A DNA stretch of 64,000 nucleotides from the NCBI GenBank assembly GCA_029706075.1, contig JAINUG010000047.1, forward strand, positions 3,385,330 to 3,449,329, read 5' to 3'. This document shows, in pieces, positions 44,787 to 57,069 of this stretch. The position numbers were made by a program, and so were the translations under genes. The notes under the pieces were generated by a model. That model saw nothing but the letters and a program-made list of their open reading frames with translations. It was not told the DNA's origin and searched no databases. Each line of letters begins with the position of its first letter. Position 1 is the first letter of the stretch. Origin of the DNA: Aldrovandia affinis (taxonomy: Eukaryota; Chordata; Actinopteri; Notacanthiformes; Halosauridae).

Positions 44787-47700
44787 AGTTTATTACTGTA
44801 AAATGAACTAACGCAGTCAGTAGCCAAATAGCTGGTCCATGAGAGGCAGATCTTTTGTCTTTTGAAACAGCAGAGGAATTCAATAAGTAGATTACAAACC
44901 ACCAGAGGAAAAATATATATAAGTAAACATATAATCAAAATAATACGGAAAAATATAAAGAATAGTATCACCTACCCTGTTATAAACAATTATTCATTCA
45001 AAAGTGAATCCCTGTTTTCATGCAATGCCCACCCCATACTGTGTAGGCACTGGAGGAACTCTCCACTACTTTGTCCTCCTGGCTGTTAATTATTAATTAA
45101 TGTTAATTAACAGTACCTAGGGTTGCTAACGTGACAAAGAGCACACTTAGGGAACAGTGCACTTCACACCAGTGCCCAGTGCGTAATGAGAAATATAGCA
45201 ATTTTAAAGCGCCCCACAATACACTGTGGTGAATTGTTATTTTGAATAAGGAAATTGCTGTAGTCTGCATCAAATCAGTTACAGTATATCAAGAATCTCT
45301 GGCTACACGTTTGTCCTATATCCTGTTCTGACAGGATGAGGCCTCAATGGTGTTTCAAGGTCTGTCTGGAATTTAAGTGCCCGGTGAATGATGTTTCAAA
45401 ACAGACTTTTTGGAGAAACATAATATGTTTTTACTTGTTTTTTGAAAGTTTTCTAAGGATTTAAACAAACTACCACAAATTGGGAAATGGTCTACAATAC
45501 CATTTGCCTACCTTTGCTATGTGATACATCAATCTTTCACTTCCCACTACAATTGCCTACACATTAAGCAGCTTGCCAGCTGCCAACCACTTCAACTCAG
45601 CAATGAGCACATTTTATTAGCTAAATATTAAAATGTACTTATGAAATTAATACATGAATTATTAAGAAAAACTCTGTCCATGATGAGCACGGCCTAACAG
45701 TAAGCTACTCTGGTGGGTGGATTTTTATTTTTTTTTTTAGCAGCAGAATTATGTGGCTTTATCTCATGCGGACATCTTTGATATGTCCCTTTTGGAGCCT
45801 TTCTTATCTGAATGCAAATTTCCCATTTAAAATCCTCCCTTGTGTATGGGACAATGAAAGTGTTTTAAATCACAGATGTAGAGTATCAAATGCAATAATG
45901 CTCTTCCAATAGTGCATTGAACCCCAATTAATTAACCCATTGGCGAGGCAGGTACAGCGACGTTGACCACAGGCGGTGAATGGCTAAAATTTAAATGTGC
46001 ATCTCATTTGCGAGGCGACGAGGACACCAGTTTCGTTGACAAAAGATATATTTATAGCCCATTTCTCCCCTCCCCATGCAATACCGAATCCGCATGACAT
46101 TTAGGAACTGAAATTCAAATCGTGGTCAAAGATGCTGCTTAAAATATAACGTTTTTCAACCTTTGAACGTTTATTCACGCCGCTTTCCATCTGCGACTGT
46201 AGGGTACATTATAAATAGAAAATTGACTTGTTTTTAATTGCCTAGGCCTGCATGCAGTTGTCATCGAACACGTTTGAATAAAAATTAGGCTAGCCTACTA
46301 CATGGTCGCATTTCTGAGAAATCCATCCCGTTTAGAGAAGTAAAAAATAAAGATGAAATTGGTTAATCAAAATGTAATTATGGTTGTTGAAGAACTGTTT
46401 ATTTCTTGAATGACAAACGTAAGTAGGCCTAGGCTATGAAGGTAGCTACATTAATTATTATCCGTATGAATGTAGATAGGTCTGTAACTGTCTTTTAAAG
46501 CAAACCATAGATAATTTAAATTGAGCATATGAACTGCTGGCAACACAGTTTTCACAGTTCCTTAATACTGCTCTCCAAATTACTAAAGTGGTCATATAAA
46601 ACTGCCCGAAGCTTAATAATCTTAACGACCCAAACCAACAGGAATAGTGTTCTATAAAACGATTTCTCCACCTTAGGCTAATTGTACGATCGCAAATGCT
46701 TTTGAACACCTCATTTCCTATAACGCGATTTACCATCTGCACATCCCCAATAAAAATCATCTTGACATTGACTAACAAGAAAGGGAAACATTGTTCGTTG
46801 TTTGGTTTTTAGGGGATAAATGGTTCCACTAATCATTAGATTTAAGATGGCGTGATTTATGGCCGATTTTAAATGTAGGCAATGATTAGGGGATGGTAGT
46901 GAGAGCATTAGATATCTGTGTGGCGATGGAGTAAATAGGCGTTTTATTTATCGCTGTACCGGGGGCCTCTTAGCGGAACAGCGCTTCCCTAAATTGAAAT
47001 ATAGCGGAGTTTACACTCCTGATTAGGGGTTGAAGCATAGAGCCCAAGGCTATCATCAAACAGAAACAGTGCTCGCTGACACCTAATTGTGCCTGGATTA
47101 ATGTGCAAACGGGGACAGCTAACCACCACAACAAATAATCCAATGCCAAAACGACTGGTGATCTGTTGTTCACTTTCAGCAGCATGTTGAAAAGCGTTTG
47201 AAAAGACTGTCGTATAATTTATGCCAATCTGATTAATCAGAATTTTAGAAACTGATAGGCCTACACGTGGTGTATATCTATTTAAAATAATTATTTTATA
47301 AAAGGTAACATGAACATGCTCTGTCTGTGTCTCTCTAGTAACATACACCCGTAAATGTCTTTAGGTCATAGTTGTCTGTAAAATGAAAAATAATTCTAGA
47401 AATATGCAGGCATTTATTAAAAAATATATTTATCCATATATGAAATATATTTATTTTTTAGAAATATATAGTACAACGATTTTGGATATCAACGGAATGT
47501 ATTTGGTGCCAGTATTATTAATTTATCATTCATGAGTGACCATGATGCCTTTTTGATTACTTTTGCTATTGCACTACATCACCTCATTAGTCAGAAAGGT
47601 GGTTAGGTCCAGGTGATGAGGGGAATTTAATCTACTGAAGGTCATGCCTGGTAAAAAATCTGGAAAAAGTATTAAAAAAGTAAAAAGCTGCAGGAAATAA

Positions 47701-49020
47701 TTGTAATAAATAAATTTTATAAATGGCTAGTGACAACGAGTTATGTTCATTAACCACCCAGAGACCATGTTTGATAAACACTTTTATCTGGAAAATGTGT
47801 GTTGAATGTCTGACTGAATGTGGAAAATATTTATGAAATAATTGTATATTTATCAAACAAAATATAAATATGTTATCATATTTTGTGTGGCTGGACTGGC
47901 CAGGGACCTGGAGTCATGACCAGATCAATGTGCCAAATATCAGATTAATTAGTGACTGCTAAACATGTGAAAAACATGTAGCAGTCATAGTTTAGGGCCT
48001 AGGGCAAGAACATGATTAATGAATCTAAAATCTGAATGTGAATGTACGAACAATAAATTAAGTTATAATGATATGCGAACATACCTTTTTCTAACCTTTT
48101 TTTCCAAACTTGACAGCAGTGCCCATTTTTGGTGAACTGCATGGTCATAGGCCATGGATGTGAATATAATACATTTTGTTTCCAAAAGTCCAAGGCCATA
48201 CTAATACTCCACACAGACACATTTTCACATCATTAACCTTTCTCAACATTACCTGGATTCAATACATATTCCTTATCTTTGACATTTTTTCTTCACATAG
48301 TTTGGCAAGTTACTTTTAGTGATTGCTGAACTCTGCAAACTGTGAACTTGTGAATGAAATAATGAACATTTGCCTTTAATGGTGAGACAAAATTAACATC
48401 AAATGTTTGACTGAATTCAGGACATTGTGCACTCTCAAAGGACTGACTGCCTAACAAAATTTTAAGTGTATTATTTCTTATTCTTTTAAATATGTGACTG
48501 ACTGCAGGGTAGAGAATCAATCCATCAAATACAGTTTTCTACTGTATTTGGTAGTCTTACATCTCTTAGTCTTATATCTCTCTTTTTTAAGTTGCATAGG
48601 ACATTGTTTGGGGCATTACAATAGGTTTTTATGGGAAAACAAAAGTTTTGGGGTGTTTTGGAAAACAAAAGACCCCACTTTACTGATTACTCTCTCTAGG
48701 TCGTCCTCAGACGAGCCCTCCATCGTCGTTTCCAGTCATCCCGGTTCTCCATATTATTATTATCCATATTATCATCCATTATCTCTGTTATTGTAAATCA
48801 GTATAATATACAATCAAAATATCTTAAAGGGCTATTCAAGCTTAAAATTGTAATATACCATTTATAGTATATCTCTAAATATCAGTAATCACTATTTGAA
48901 AATGAATTGTAGCAAAGGTATTTAGCTAGATGTATCAAGCACTTTCCAATTAAGCTAACCTCTAAACTACGTGATCCATCATGATACTTTATACTATATA
49001 CTGAAATATATATATTTTTA
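44787..49020. other. Unique AT-rich non-coding DNA
   Basis: No gene is recognised. A T run at about 45726-45740, an AT-rich palindrome near 45085-45112, and the less AT-rich island at 46680-47190 (listed separately) are the only notable points. Confidence 0.55.
46680..47190. promoter_or_regulatory. Candidate conserved non-coding block
   Basis: A balanced-composition island, with no repeat ends, dense in homeodomain-type cores: ctaatcattagat near 46830, caatgattagggg near 46880, cctgattagggg near 47019, cacctaattgtgcc near 47080 and gattaatgtg near 47096. This is the densest such cluster I see in the window. An enhancer role is inference. Confidence 0.33.
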
Positions 49021-49024
49021 CATT

Positions 49025-49224
49025 TTAGGGATTGAGTACACACTCTTATTCAAACTTTCACAGGTGTACATTTCTTTCATACAATCCATTTACACAGCTG
49101 GATTTAATGAAGCAATTCAGGTTAAATACCATGGCACAATGGTACATCGGCAGTGCCTGGGAATTTAACCTACAACCTTTGAGCTACAAGCCCAGTTCCC
49201 TAACCATTATATTACACTGCCACC
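49025..49224 (-). mobile_element. tRNA-derived SINE, LINE-tail type, reverse strand
   Basis: Read on the reverse strand, the head ggcagtgtaatataatggtt (A-box side) is followed by a B-box-like ggttgtaggttaaattcc. The element ends near 49030 in a degraded version of the 'cgctctggataagagtgt' LINE tail. It is old, with many substitutions. Confidence 0.65.
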
Positions 49225-51089
49225 CCTGTGATCTAGATTGTGAATTTGAGAGGATGGTTCACTATTTAACTTGTCATTTTTCACTGTGGGGCTCATTAAA
49301 ATATTGGTGGACTTTAGTTAACACTCTGTGAATAAAAGTATTTTTTTTAACCACTTTTTATTGGATCTTTTAAAATTACTACACACTGTAGTACTGTTTT
49401 AATTATTTTATTATTGCTGTTGATTCATTGTTTTTCTTGAGTAAACAGGGAATTTGAAAGCTACCCATGCATTTGAAATATTGTTTGATGTTCTCAAGCC
49501 TGAAGTGAAACTTGAATTGTGCCTTGATACTTTTCATTTTGTGCCCCCAGAATCATGGACTGCATTATTAGGCATATCATCTCATCCCATCCTAAATCAA
49601 ATGAAACACATTTTCTGGGTTTTGTTTTCTCACAGAACTCTGTGCCTTTTCAACACTAACCTGACCTCCATTACTGATCTTTGTTTAAAAAAAGGGACAT
49701 TTCTGACCAGAACCTCAACGTGAAACATAAAGCAGGCCTGCAGTACTGAGCATTACAATGTGAACTTTGCATGTCCAAACCTGCTTCATAACCTTTACTC
49801 TCATTTATTACAGCCACTGGTGACAGAGGGGCCCTTCACACACTGATAATTTGATTACTAGAACATCTGTAACATCAATAATGTCAGATGAGATTGTTTT
49901 GCGCATTCAAACATGCAAAAGCCATAAAGACAGCATCATCTATAGTGTCTTTGACATTTAACCCGCATCTTCCATTAGGCACCTACCATTAAAAAAATGA
50001 ATTTTGAATGATTTGCCTGCTGCGTGATGTCCTTTAACCTTGTGAGTAGGTGATGTTTATCCAGTCGCATAATGATGGCATGAAAAATGAATATGCTACT
50101 TCAGTTGATACTTAGGTTGTGTTCAGTATCTTTGACAATAGTGATAGCTTTAAAGATATGTGATATATATGTAATATTGTTGAAAATAATTCATACTAAT
50201 TTTATGAATGCACGGGAATACTATATAATATAGGTATTTTTCCCTTTGATGGAATGAGAGTCATTTATTCAACCTGTCAAATATCCAGGGGTATTTTCTG
50301 CCTCACAATCATGTGATTACTCCAGCAGAATATTGGGTGGTCAAACAGTATAATGAGTAGCAGCTGGGCTTTATGGGTAAAGTTATTATTATTCCTAGAC
50401 TAAGGAAGACTTAAATAGTCTCATATCCATAATTAGCATAATAAATAACAATGTTATAGCAATGTTTTTTCATACTGCCTACAGCCAATCTAATTCGTTC
50501 TTTTAAATAACTTTTGGTTGTGGCATACACAGTTTAATTGAATATGCCAATAAACAATTTTTGCTATAGTTATGGCCTTTTAGTCTTTCTACTATTTAGC
50601 CTATTTCTTGTGATTAAATATGAGATTTACATTTTACAAAGCTGAGATGAACATTGAAACTACACCTCACAGACAGAGTATTGCCAGAATACCACAATTT
50701 TAGCTATATTAGAAAACATTCTGTTGTAGTGTTCTTCCTTTTGTTGCTTTTTAATGTGTATGTAACATATGAATGTAAATGCATGCTGCATTTCCAAAAA
50801 AGTGCATATTAGAAAGTGTACAACTAAATATTTTCCTATTTTTGTTTTATATATTATGAATTAAAGCTATGTTACATATACATGAGAATGTTGAATATTT
50901 AGACTGTAGCTAACTGTGTCTGAACTAGTAACTCTCATGAGTAAAAAACAATAGCATGAAAAACCCCAAAATGATAATTCAACTTGACATGACATAATTG
51001 TGGCATATAAGGAAAAAACATTTGTACACAACGTGATGACTTTTATATAATAAAAGTCCTCAATGAAATGTGTGTGTGGGGTCAATGGT

Positions 51090-51138
51090 AATGACCCTAC
51101 AGCGCAAGGTTAATGAAACCTTATGCTGTGGGGTCATT
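51090..51138. repeat. Near-perfect 49-bp hairpin
   Basis: The arms AATGACCCTACAGCGCAAGG and the reverse complement of the other side (AATGACCCCACAGCATAAGG) differ at three of the first 20 bases. They are joined by a 4-6 base loop. It could be a tiny MITE remnant or a small-RNA-type stem. No expression evidence is available. Confidence 0.6.
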
Positions 51139-53271
51139 ATCATGCTTCAAAGGCACATTACAGTTGAATTTCTTTGCATAGCTGATTCACTTATATAGAG
51201 CACAGTTGTACCTTACATTCACATATTGCCAGTTTATGCACAGAATGTATACATTATATGCATTGATTTATACATGATTTGAACCTGCAACCAATACATT
51301 GAAGACATGTTGTGGTCAGAGCAAATTTAAATTATGAAATCAAATTCCTATTCTAAATTTGTATTTGGTTCTGTATGATTAAACAAAACATTGCCCATCA
51401 AAGTATTTCTAGGAGCAATCTTAATTATTTATTTAATGGTATTGCTATTTTTGGATATTCATGGGTAGCCTAATTGTATCTTGTATACTGTTGTACCCCT
51501 GCCTCTGGCAAGTGCTAACTGTTCCCAAATTATACATTTCATTCATTCTCAGTCCTGGCACATGGAATACTTGAATATTTCATAAGATAGTCATTTTATT
51601 TTAGTTAATCATCTTAATTAAAGAAAAAAATGTAATTGTATCATGAAAAAGGGTAGGCCTACATGGAGCCTATAAATCGTCATTTAACAATTGAATTGAA
51701 GGTATTACAAGATTGCACATTTTTTGTATACATTTTTCCTGAAAGGATAACAGTTAATATTCATCTTGTAAGCAAATTCCAAATCACGATGCTAAGAGAT
51801 TGAACTAGGCCCTCATCTGTTTGATCATGGCTCCCACTCGGTCCAAGTTTCCCAGCGGCGTTGCAAGGGGTAGCCAATGGGTGGAATATAAATGTTTTGC
51901 TTAACTAGAGGAAACACTGTGCTCACAAACCAATTGCGGAATCCATTAAGCTAATTTATTAAATGCAATTTGCTTTGTGTCATTGGGCTGAGTAATGCTA
52001 GAGAGAGTTAAAGAAGGAAGACGGAGTTCCCCTCGGCAGTACAACAGGAGAAACATGGAGCTGAAGTGTAGAGTTCTAAAGGAATTAAGAGCGCTTGATG
52101 AGCAGTTTCATGGTTAAAGTGTTGGAGGCAACAAAAAGAAGAAACAGGCATATTAACAAAGCACAATTATAAGGCTCCCGTTTTTAAATTGAACCTTGAC
52201 TAAAGCTACATATGACGTAGCTTTAATGTTAATTAATGTTAATTCATTAACATTTCAAACGAATTGGTATTGTGTTGCACACAGTAGGCCTATTATTGTT
52301 GTTTATTTAAACATAGTCCTCAGTTTTTCTATATGTTATATTGTTTATTCCTGTAGGCTACATATATGCTAGACTACCTGATAGCATTAGCCGGAAATCA
52401 TGATTAATATAGTTTTGTATGACTCCGAGTGAACTAATATGCACCAAGTTATTTCCCCTATGTTGACTTTTGTCGTCAAACATTTTATTTTGCAACCTTG
52501 TTTATTCTACTCTATGCTTCTTCTTTCTTTTTTATTTGATTCATTCAAGGCCTCGTGGAACAAGGTGCCTGCGTTAAATGGAATGTTCTTATTTGCTGCA
52601 TACTATTTATTTTTTCTCAGTCACAAATGTTAATGTTACATTGCGTATTGTGCAGGATACCGAAGGTAAAAATTTAAACCTTCAGAAACCGTGTTTGAAT
52701 TCCCTCAAAAACCATCCCCGCACTACACCTATTAGCCTGAGTAATTTGTTTGGTGCATGTCAGGAAACACAAAGGCATAGGAGGAGCTCACATTTTCCAT
52801 TACAAAACATTACAATCTTATTTCCATCACTGCTCTGTTAAGTAATTTGCGAAAAGCTAACAGTCTGGCTACATCCTCATAGTGTCTGTTTAAATCCATT
52901 ACTTTGCCTTTTAATCAAACCTTGGTTGTGTCAAAATGCACAATTTTCGCCATGAATCTCGCGGCTTGTTACAGTTCACCGGCTGACCTTGAAAATGTTT
53001 GCTCTCCTAAACATCTTCTGTTAGGCTACTGATGAAAACTCTCATCACTTGTTCTTCCCGGGAAATAAATACCAGCAGTCTACACAATCAGTGAGCAAAT
53101 ATTGGCAAAATGATCACCTTAAGAAGATGCTGATGATTGTAATAACGCTGCTTACAAAGTATTGAAATTCCGTAGCATAGTGCACATGCCACTTCTCCTA
53201 TAAATGCAAGGTAGACACGTGCTACAGGAACTGTACATGAAAATAATAAAGTTGTATGGTTGTAGATTATA

Positions 53272-53311
53272 CATTATTATTATTATTATTAGTAGTAGTA
53301 GTAGTAGTAGT
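53272..53311 (+). repeat. (ATT)n/(AGT)n trinucleotide repeat
   Basis: About six ATT units run directly into about seven AGT units. Confidence 0.9.
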
Positions 53312-53776
53312 GTTATTTGTATTATTATTAATAGTCATAGTATTATAAGATTTGTATTTACAAAAAATTCAGTAAACATCAAAAAGTCTCAAAATCACTA
53401 CCCTAAAAGCCAGAGGAAAAGTAAGAATTTTGGTTTCATAGTTTATCATGATTCCTTGGAACAGTCCTGCTTCTTGGGCTTATGCTGTCCTAACACATTT
53501 AACTCCAGCCATCAGCTATGATTAAACACCTGCTGTTGTAGGGAAACAAAGCACGCTAATTCAATATGTATTTCTGACATCCTAAATATCACCCAATCCC
53601 CTGATATCAGGTACAGCCTTTCTGTGGGATGGAAATCTAAAACATATTTTTGTAATTTATGGATGGACAATAAATCAAAATTAAGCCATGGCCAACGTGT
53701 GAATTGATTATAACCTAGGGCAAGACAGCACCACAAGCGAGAGGAAAATTAGTAGAATTGTACATAACATACATAT

Positions 53777-53822
53777 AACCCCATACATATGTGTATATAT
53801 ATATATATATATATGGGGTTAA
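53777..53822. repeat. AT repeat hairpin next to outer Tc1
   Basis: AACCCCATACATATG ... TATATGGGGTT can fold with AT-repeat centre (53796-53814). It lies immediately left of the outer Tc1 element and may have been its target region. Confidence 0.6.
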
Positions 53823-54171
53823 AGGTACAGTGGGTATAAAAAGTATTCACTGGCATTTTATTTTCTTACTTCATGGAATCAAAATTGATTTAATTTGGAT
53901 TTATTGCCCCTGATCAACACAAAATACTCTATAAAGTCAAATAAATAAAAACAACTCTGAAGCTTTTTGTTAATTAATTACAAATAAAAAACAGACAATA
54001 ATTGATTGCATATAAGTATTCACCTCCTTTTCAAAGACACACCTAAGTAAACTCTGGTGCAATCGATTGTCTTCAGAGGTCATATAATTATTTGATTGGA
54101 GTCCACCTGTGTACAATTAAAATGTTTCAAAGGATTTTAAATTGAATGCATTTCCAAACAAGAGCTTCATC

Positions 54172-54759
54172 ATGAAGACCAAAGAACATTCAAAGCAAAT
54201 CTGAGAAAAATCTGTGGCACAGCTGTGAATTTGCCTAGAACAGGCCGTCCTCCAATACTGAACCTACATGCAAGAAGGGCACTTGTAAAGCAGGCCACCA
54301 AAGGGCCTATGGTTACAGTCCTCCATGGTAGAGATGGGAGAAACTGTCCATGGGACAACAATGGCACAGGCGCTTCACAAATCTGCACTTTATGGGACGG
54401 TGGCAAAAAGAAAGCCATTGTTGAAGAAAACACATTAAATCTCACATACAGTAGAGTTTGTCAGAAGGCATGTGGGAGACTCTCAAACCAAGTGGAGGAA
54501 GAGTCTATGGTCTGATGAGACCAAGATTGCCTTTTTGCCCTCACCATTAGGCACTATGTTTGGCGCAAGCCTAACACTGCGCATCATCCCAAGAACACTA
54601 TCTCTACCATGCAACATGGTGGTGGGAGCCTAATGCTATGGGGATGCATCTCTGCTTCAGGGACTGAAAAACCTTTCAAAATAGAGGCCAAAATGGATGG
54701 CGCAAGATATTGACAAATTTTGAAGAAAACCTGCTGCAGTCTGCAGGAGAACTGGGATT
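54172..54759 (+). pseudogene. Tc1-A transposase, N-terminal and first catalytic part
   Basis: It starts MKTKEHSKQI at 54172, then a stop. It continues in pieces with NLPRTGRPPILNLHARRALV (DNA-binding domain linker), [26 protein letters not shown] (first catalytic Asp in WSDE) and a broken [20 protein letters not shown] region. The frame changes several times. It is interrupted at the TA 54760-54761 by Tc1-B, between the GGGS block and the second catalytic Asp. Non-functional. Confidence 0.8.
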
Positions 54760-54866
54760 TACAGTTAGGTCCATAAATATTTGGACATCGACAAAGTTAT
54801 TGTTAGCTGTCTACCACAGCATGTTGGAGTTGAAATTAAATAATAAATAGTGAATGTTGTAGGAAT

Positions 54867-55232
54867 GGGCGGCACGGTGGTGCAGTGGATAGCACTGTCG
54901 CCTCACAGCAAGAAGGTCTCGGGTTCGAATCCAGGCCGGGGGCCTTTCTGTGTGGAGTTTGCATGTTCTCCCCGTGTCCGCGTGGGTTTCCTCCGGGTAC
55001 TCTGGTTTCTTCCCACAGTCCAAAGACATGCACGTTAGGCTAATTGGAGAGTCTAAATTGCCCGTAGGTATGAGTGTGTGAGTGAATGGTGTGTGTGCCC
55101 TGCGATGGATTGGCGACCTGTCCAGGGTGTATTCCTGCCTCTCGCCCGGAACGCATGCTGGGATAGGCTCCAGCCCCCCCGCGACCCTGACCAGGAATAA
55201 GCGGCTTAGACAATGGATGGATGGATGGATGG
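54867..55232 (+). mobile_element. tRNA-derived SINE, copy 2, with 13-bp target duplication
   Basis: The head ggcggcacggtggtgcagtg is followed by a perfect B box GGTTCGAATCC at 54922-54932, a long body, and a (GGAT)n tail at 55214-55232. The 13-mer ATGTTGTAGGAAT occurs at 54854-54866 and again at 55233-55245, a clean target duplication. It is better preserved than copy 1 at 9587. It is the innermost and so youngest insertion of this nest. Confidence 0.92.
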
Positions 55233-55460
55233 ATGTTGTAGGAATTACAGCACTTTTTATATGTGGTCCCCCCCTTTTTAAGGGACCAAAAACAATTGGA
55301 CAATTGGCTGCTCAGCTGTTCCATGACCAGGTGTGTGTTATTCCCTCATTATAGGCTGAAAAATCTAAACAAACCCATCGGTGTGGCCAAATCAATTATT
55401 TGGTACATTCAATAAATAATGCACTGGTGAGCTCAGGAACACCAAAAGGCCCTGAAGACC

Positions 55461-56292
55461 ATGAAAATAACTGTGGTGGATAACAGAAGTATTCTTTCCC
55501 TGGTGAAGAAAAACCCCTTCACAACAGTTGGCCAGATCAAGAACACCTTCCAGGAGGTAGGCGTATCTGTGTCAAAGTCAACAATCAAGAGAAGACTTCA
55601 CCAGAGTAAATACAGAGGGTTTACCACAAGATGTAAACCATTGGTAAGCCTCAAAAACAGGAAGACCAGATTAGAGTTTGCCAAAAAACATCTGTTCCAG
55701 CCTGTACAGTTCTGGAACAACATCCTATGGACAGATGAGACAAAGATCAACATGTACCAGAATGATGAGAAGAGAAGAGAAGGAACTGCTCATGATCTGA
55801 AGCATACCACCTCATCTGTGAAGCATGGTGGAGGTAGTGTTATGGCGTGGGCATGTATGGCTGCCAATGGAACTGGTTCCCTTGTATTTATTGATGATAT
55901 GACTGCTGACAAAAGCAGCAGGATGAATTCTGAAGTGTATAGGGCTATATTATTTGCTCAGATTCAGCCAAATGCTTCAAAACTCATTGGACGGCGTTTC
56001 ACAGTGCAGATGGACAATGACCCGAAGCATACTGGGAAAGCAAGCCAATACTTTTTTAAGGCAAAGAAGTGGAATGTTCTGCAATGGTCAATCACCTGAC
56101 CTGAATTCAATTGAGCATGCATTTCACTTGCTGAAGGCAAAACTGAAGGAAAAGTGCCACAAGAACAAGCAGGAACTGAAGACGGCAGCAGAAAAGGCCT
56201 GGCAGAGCATCACCAGGGAAGTAACCCAGCGTCTGAGATGTCTATGGGTTCCAGACTTCATTGACTGCAAAGGATTTGCAACCAAGTATTAA
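55461..56292 (+). pseudogene. Tc1-B transposase, nearly complete but frameshifted
   Basis: The first frame (55461-56099, 212 codons) reads through KKNPFTTVGQIKNTF, VSKSTIKRRLHQSKYRGFTT, WTDETKINMYQND (first catalytic Asp), GGGSVMAWACMAANGTGSLV and MDNDPKHTGKAS (second Asp). Near 56085 a 2-base loss compared with the family shifts frame. The third catalytic acid (SPDLNSIEHAF) and the tail to ...DCKGFATKY continue in another frame to TAA at 56290-56292. The N-terminal HTH start is also degraded upstream of 55461, and part of the KRR...GTAHD stretch is shortened. Tc1 transposase cuts and pastes DNA; this copy is inactive. Confidence 0.88.
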
Positions 56293-56551
56293 AAATTACT
56301 ATTTAATTTATGATTATGTTAGTTTGTCCAATTACGTTTGAACCCCTAAAATTGGGGGGGCTATGCATAAACATGGTTGTAATTCCTACATGGTTCATGC
56401 AATATTTTTGAAAAAACCCTTCAATTAAAGCTGAAAGTCTACACTTAAAGCACATCTTGATTGTTTCATTTCAAATCCAAATTGTGCTGGCGTATAGAGC
56501 CAAAATGATGAAAATTGTGTGACTGTCCAAATACTTATGGACCCGACTGTA

Positions 56552-56862
56552 TATTCCAGCAGGACAATGACCCAAAGCATACAGCAAAAGCCACATTGCA
56601 GTGGTTTAAAAACAATAAAATCATTGTCTGGGAGTGGCACAGCCAAATCCCAGACCTCAATCCTATTGAGAATCTGTGGAAAGATTCTGTTCAGCACTGG
56701 TCCCCATCTAACCTGATGGAGTTAAAGTAATTTTGTAAAGAAGAATGGGCAAAAAATGCAATGTCCAGTTGTGCAACTTTGGTAGAGACTTACTCAAATA
56801 GACTCAAAGCTGCAAATGCTTAAAATGTCATTGCAGCTAAAGGTGCTTCTACCAAGTTTTAA
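56552..56862 (+). pseudogene. Tc1-A transposase, C-terminal part
   Basis: It resumes immediately after the [22 protein letters not shown] (second catalytic Asp), then [13 protein letters not shown] (third catalytic acid). A short tail ends with TKF-type codons and TAA at 56860-56862. The original protein is severed from its N-terminal part by 1.8 kb of Tc1-B. Confidence 0.85.
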
Positions 56863-57069
56863 GTCGAGGGGGGTGAATACTTCAATTACTGTTTTTTATT
56901 TGTAATTAATTAAGAAAAACCTTTAGAGGTTTTTTTTTTCATTTGACATTGTAGAGTATTTTGTGTTGCTTAGTGGCAATAAATCACTATTAAATCCATT
57001 TTGACTCCATGAAGTAAAAAAATAAAATGTCAAAAATGTCAAAGGGGGTGAATACTTTTACTTTTTATA

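Larger units (their letters stand above)
49225..53760. other. Unique AT-rich non-coding DNA
   Basis: No gene is recognised. A weak SINE-like remnant ('tttgaacctgcaacc' near 51278) is too short to call. The stretch 51780-52100 is less AT-rich and has ccaatgggtgg and agtaatgctag motifs, but no clear function. Confidence 0.5.
54762..56549 (+). mobile_element. Inner Tc1-like element (Tc1-B)
   Basis: The left end CAGTTAGGTCCATAAATATT and the reverse complement of the right end (CAGTCGGGTCCATAAGTATT) are inverted repeats flanked by TA on both sides (54760-54761 and 56550-56551). Joining the flanks restores the Tc1-A transposase order, confirming the insertion. A SINE (54867-55232) lies between the left end and the transposase. 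Net length without the SINE is about 1.4 kb. Confidence 0.92.

Noticed and set aside
54867-54940. tRNA gene signal (A box and perfect B box)
   Set aside because: It is the head of a SINE with a 13-bp target duplication and tail. It has no complete cloverleaf and is not a stand-alone tRNA gene.
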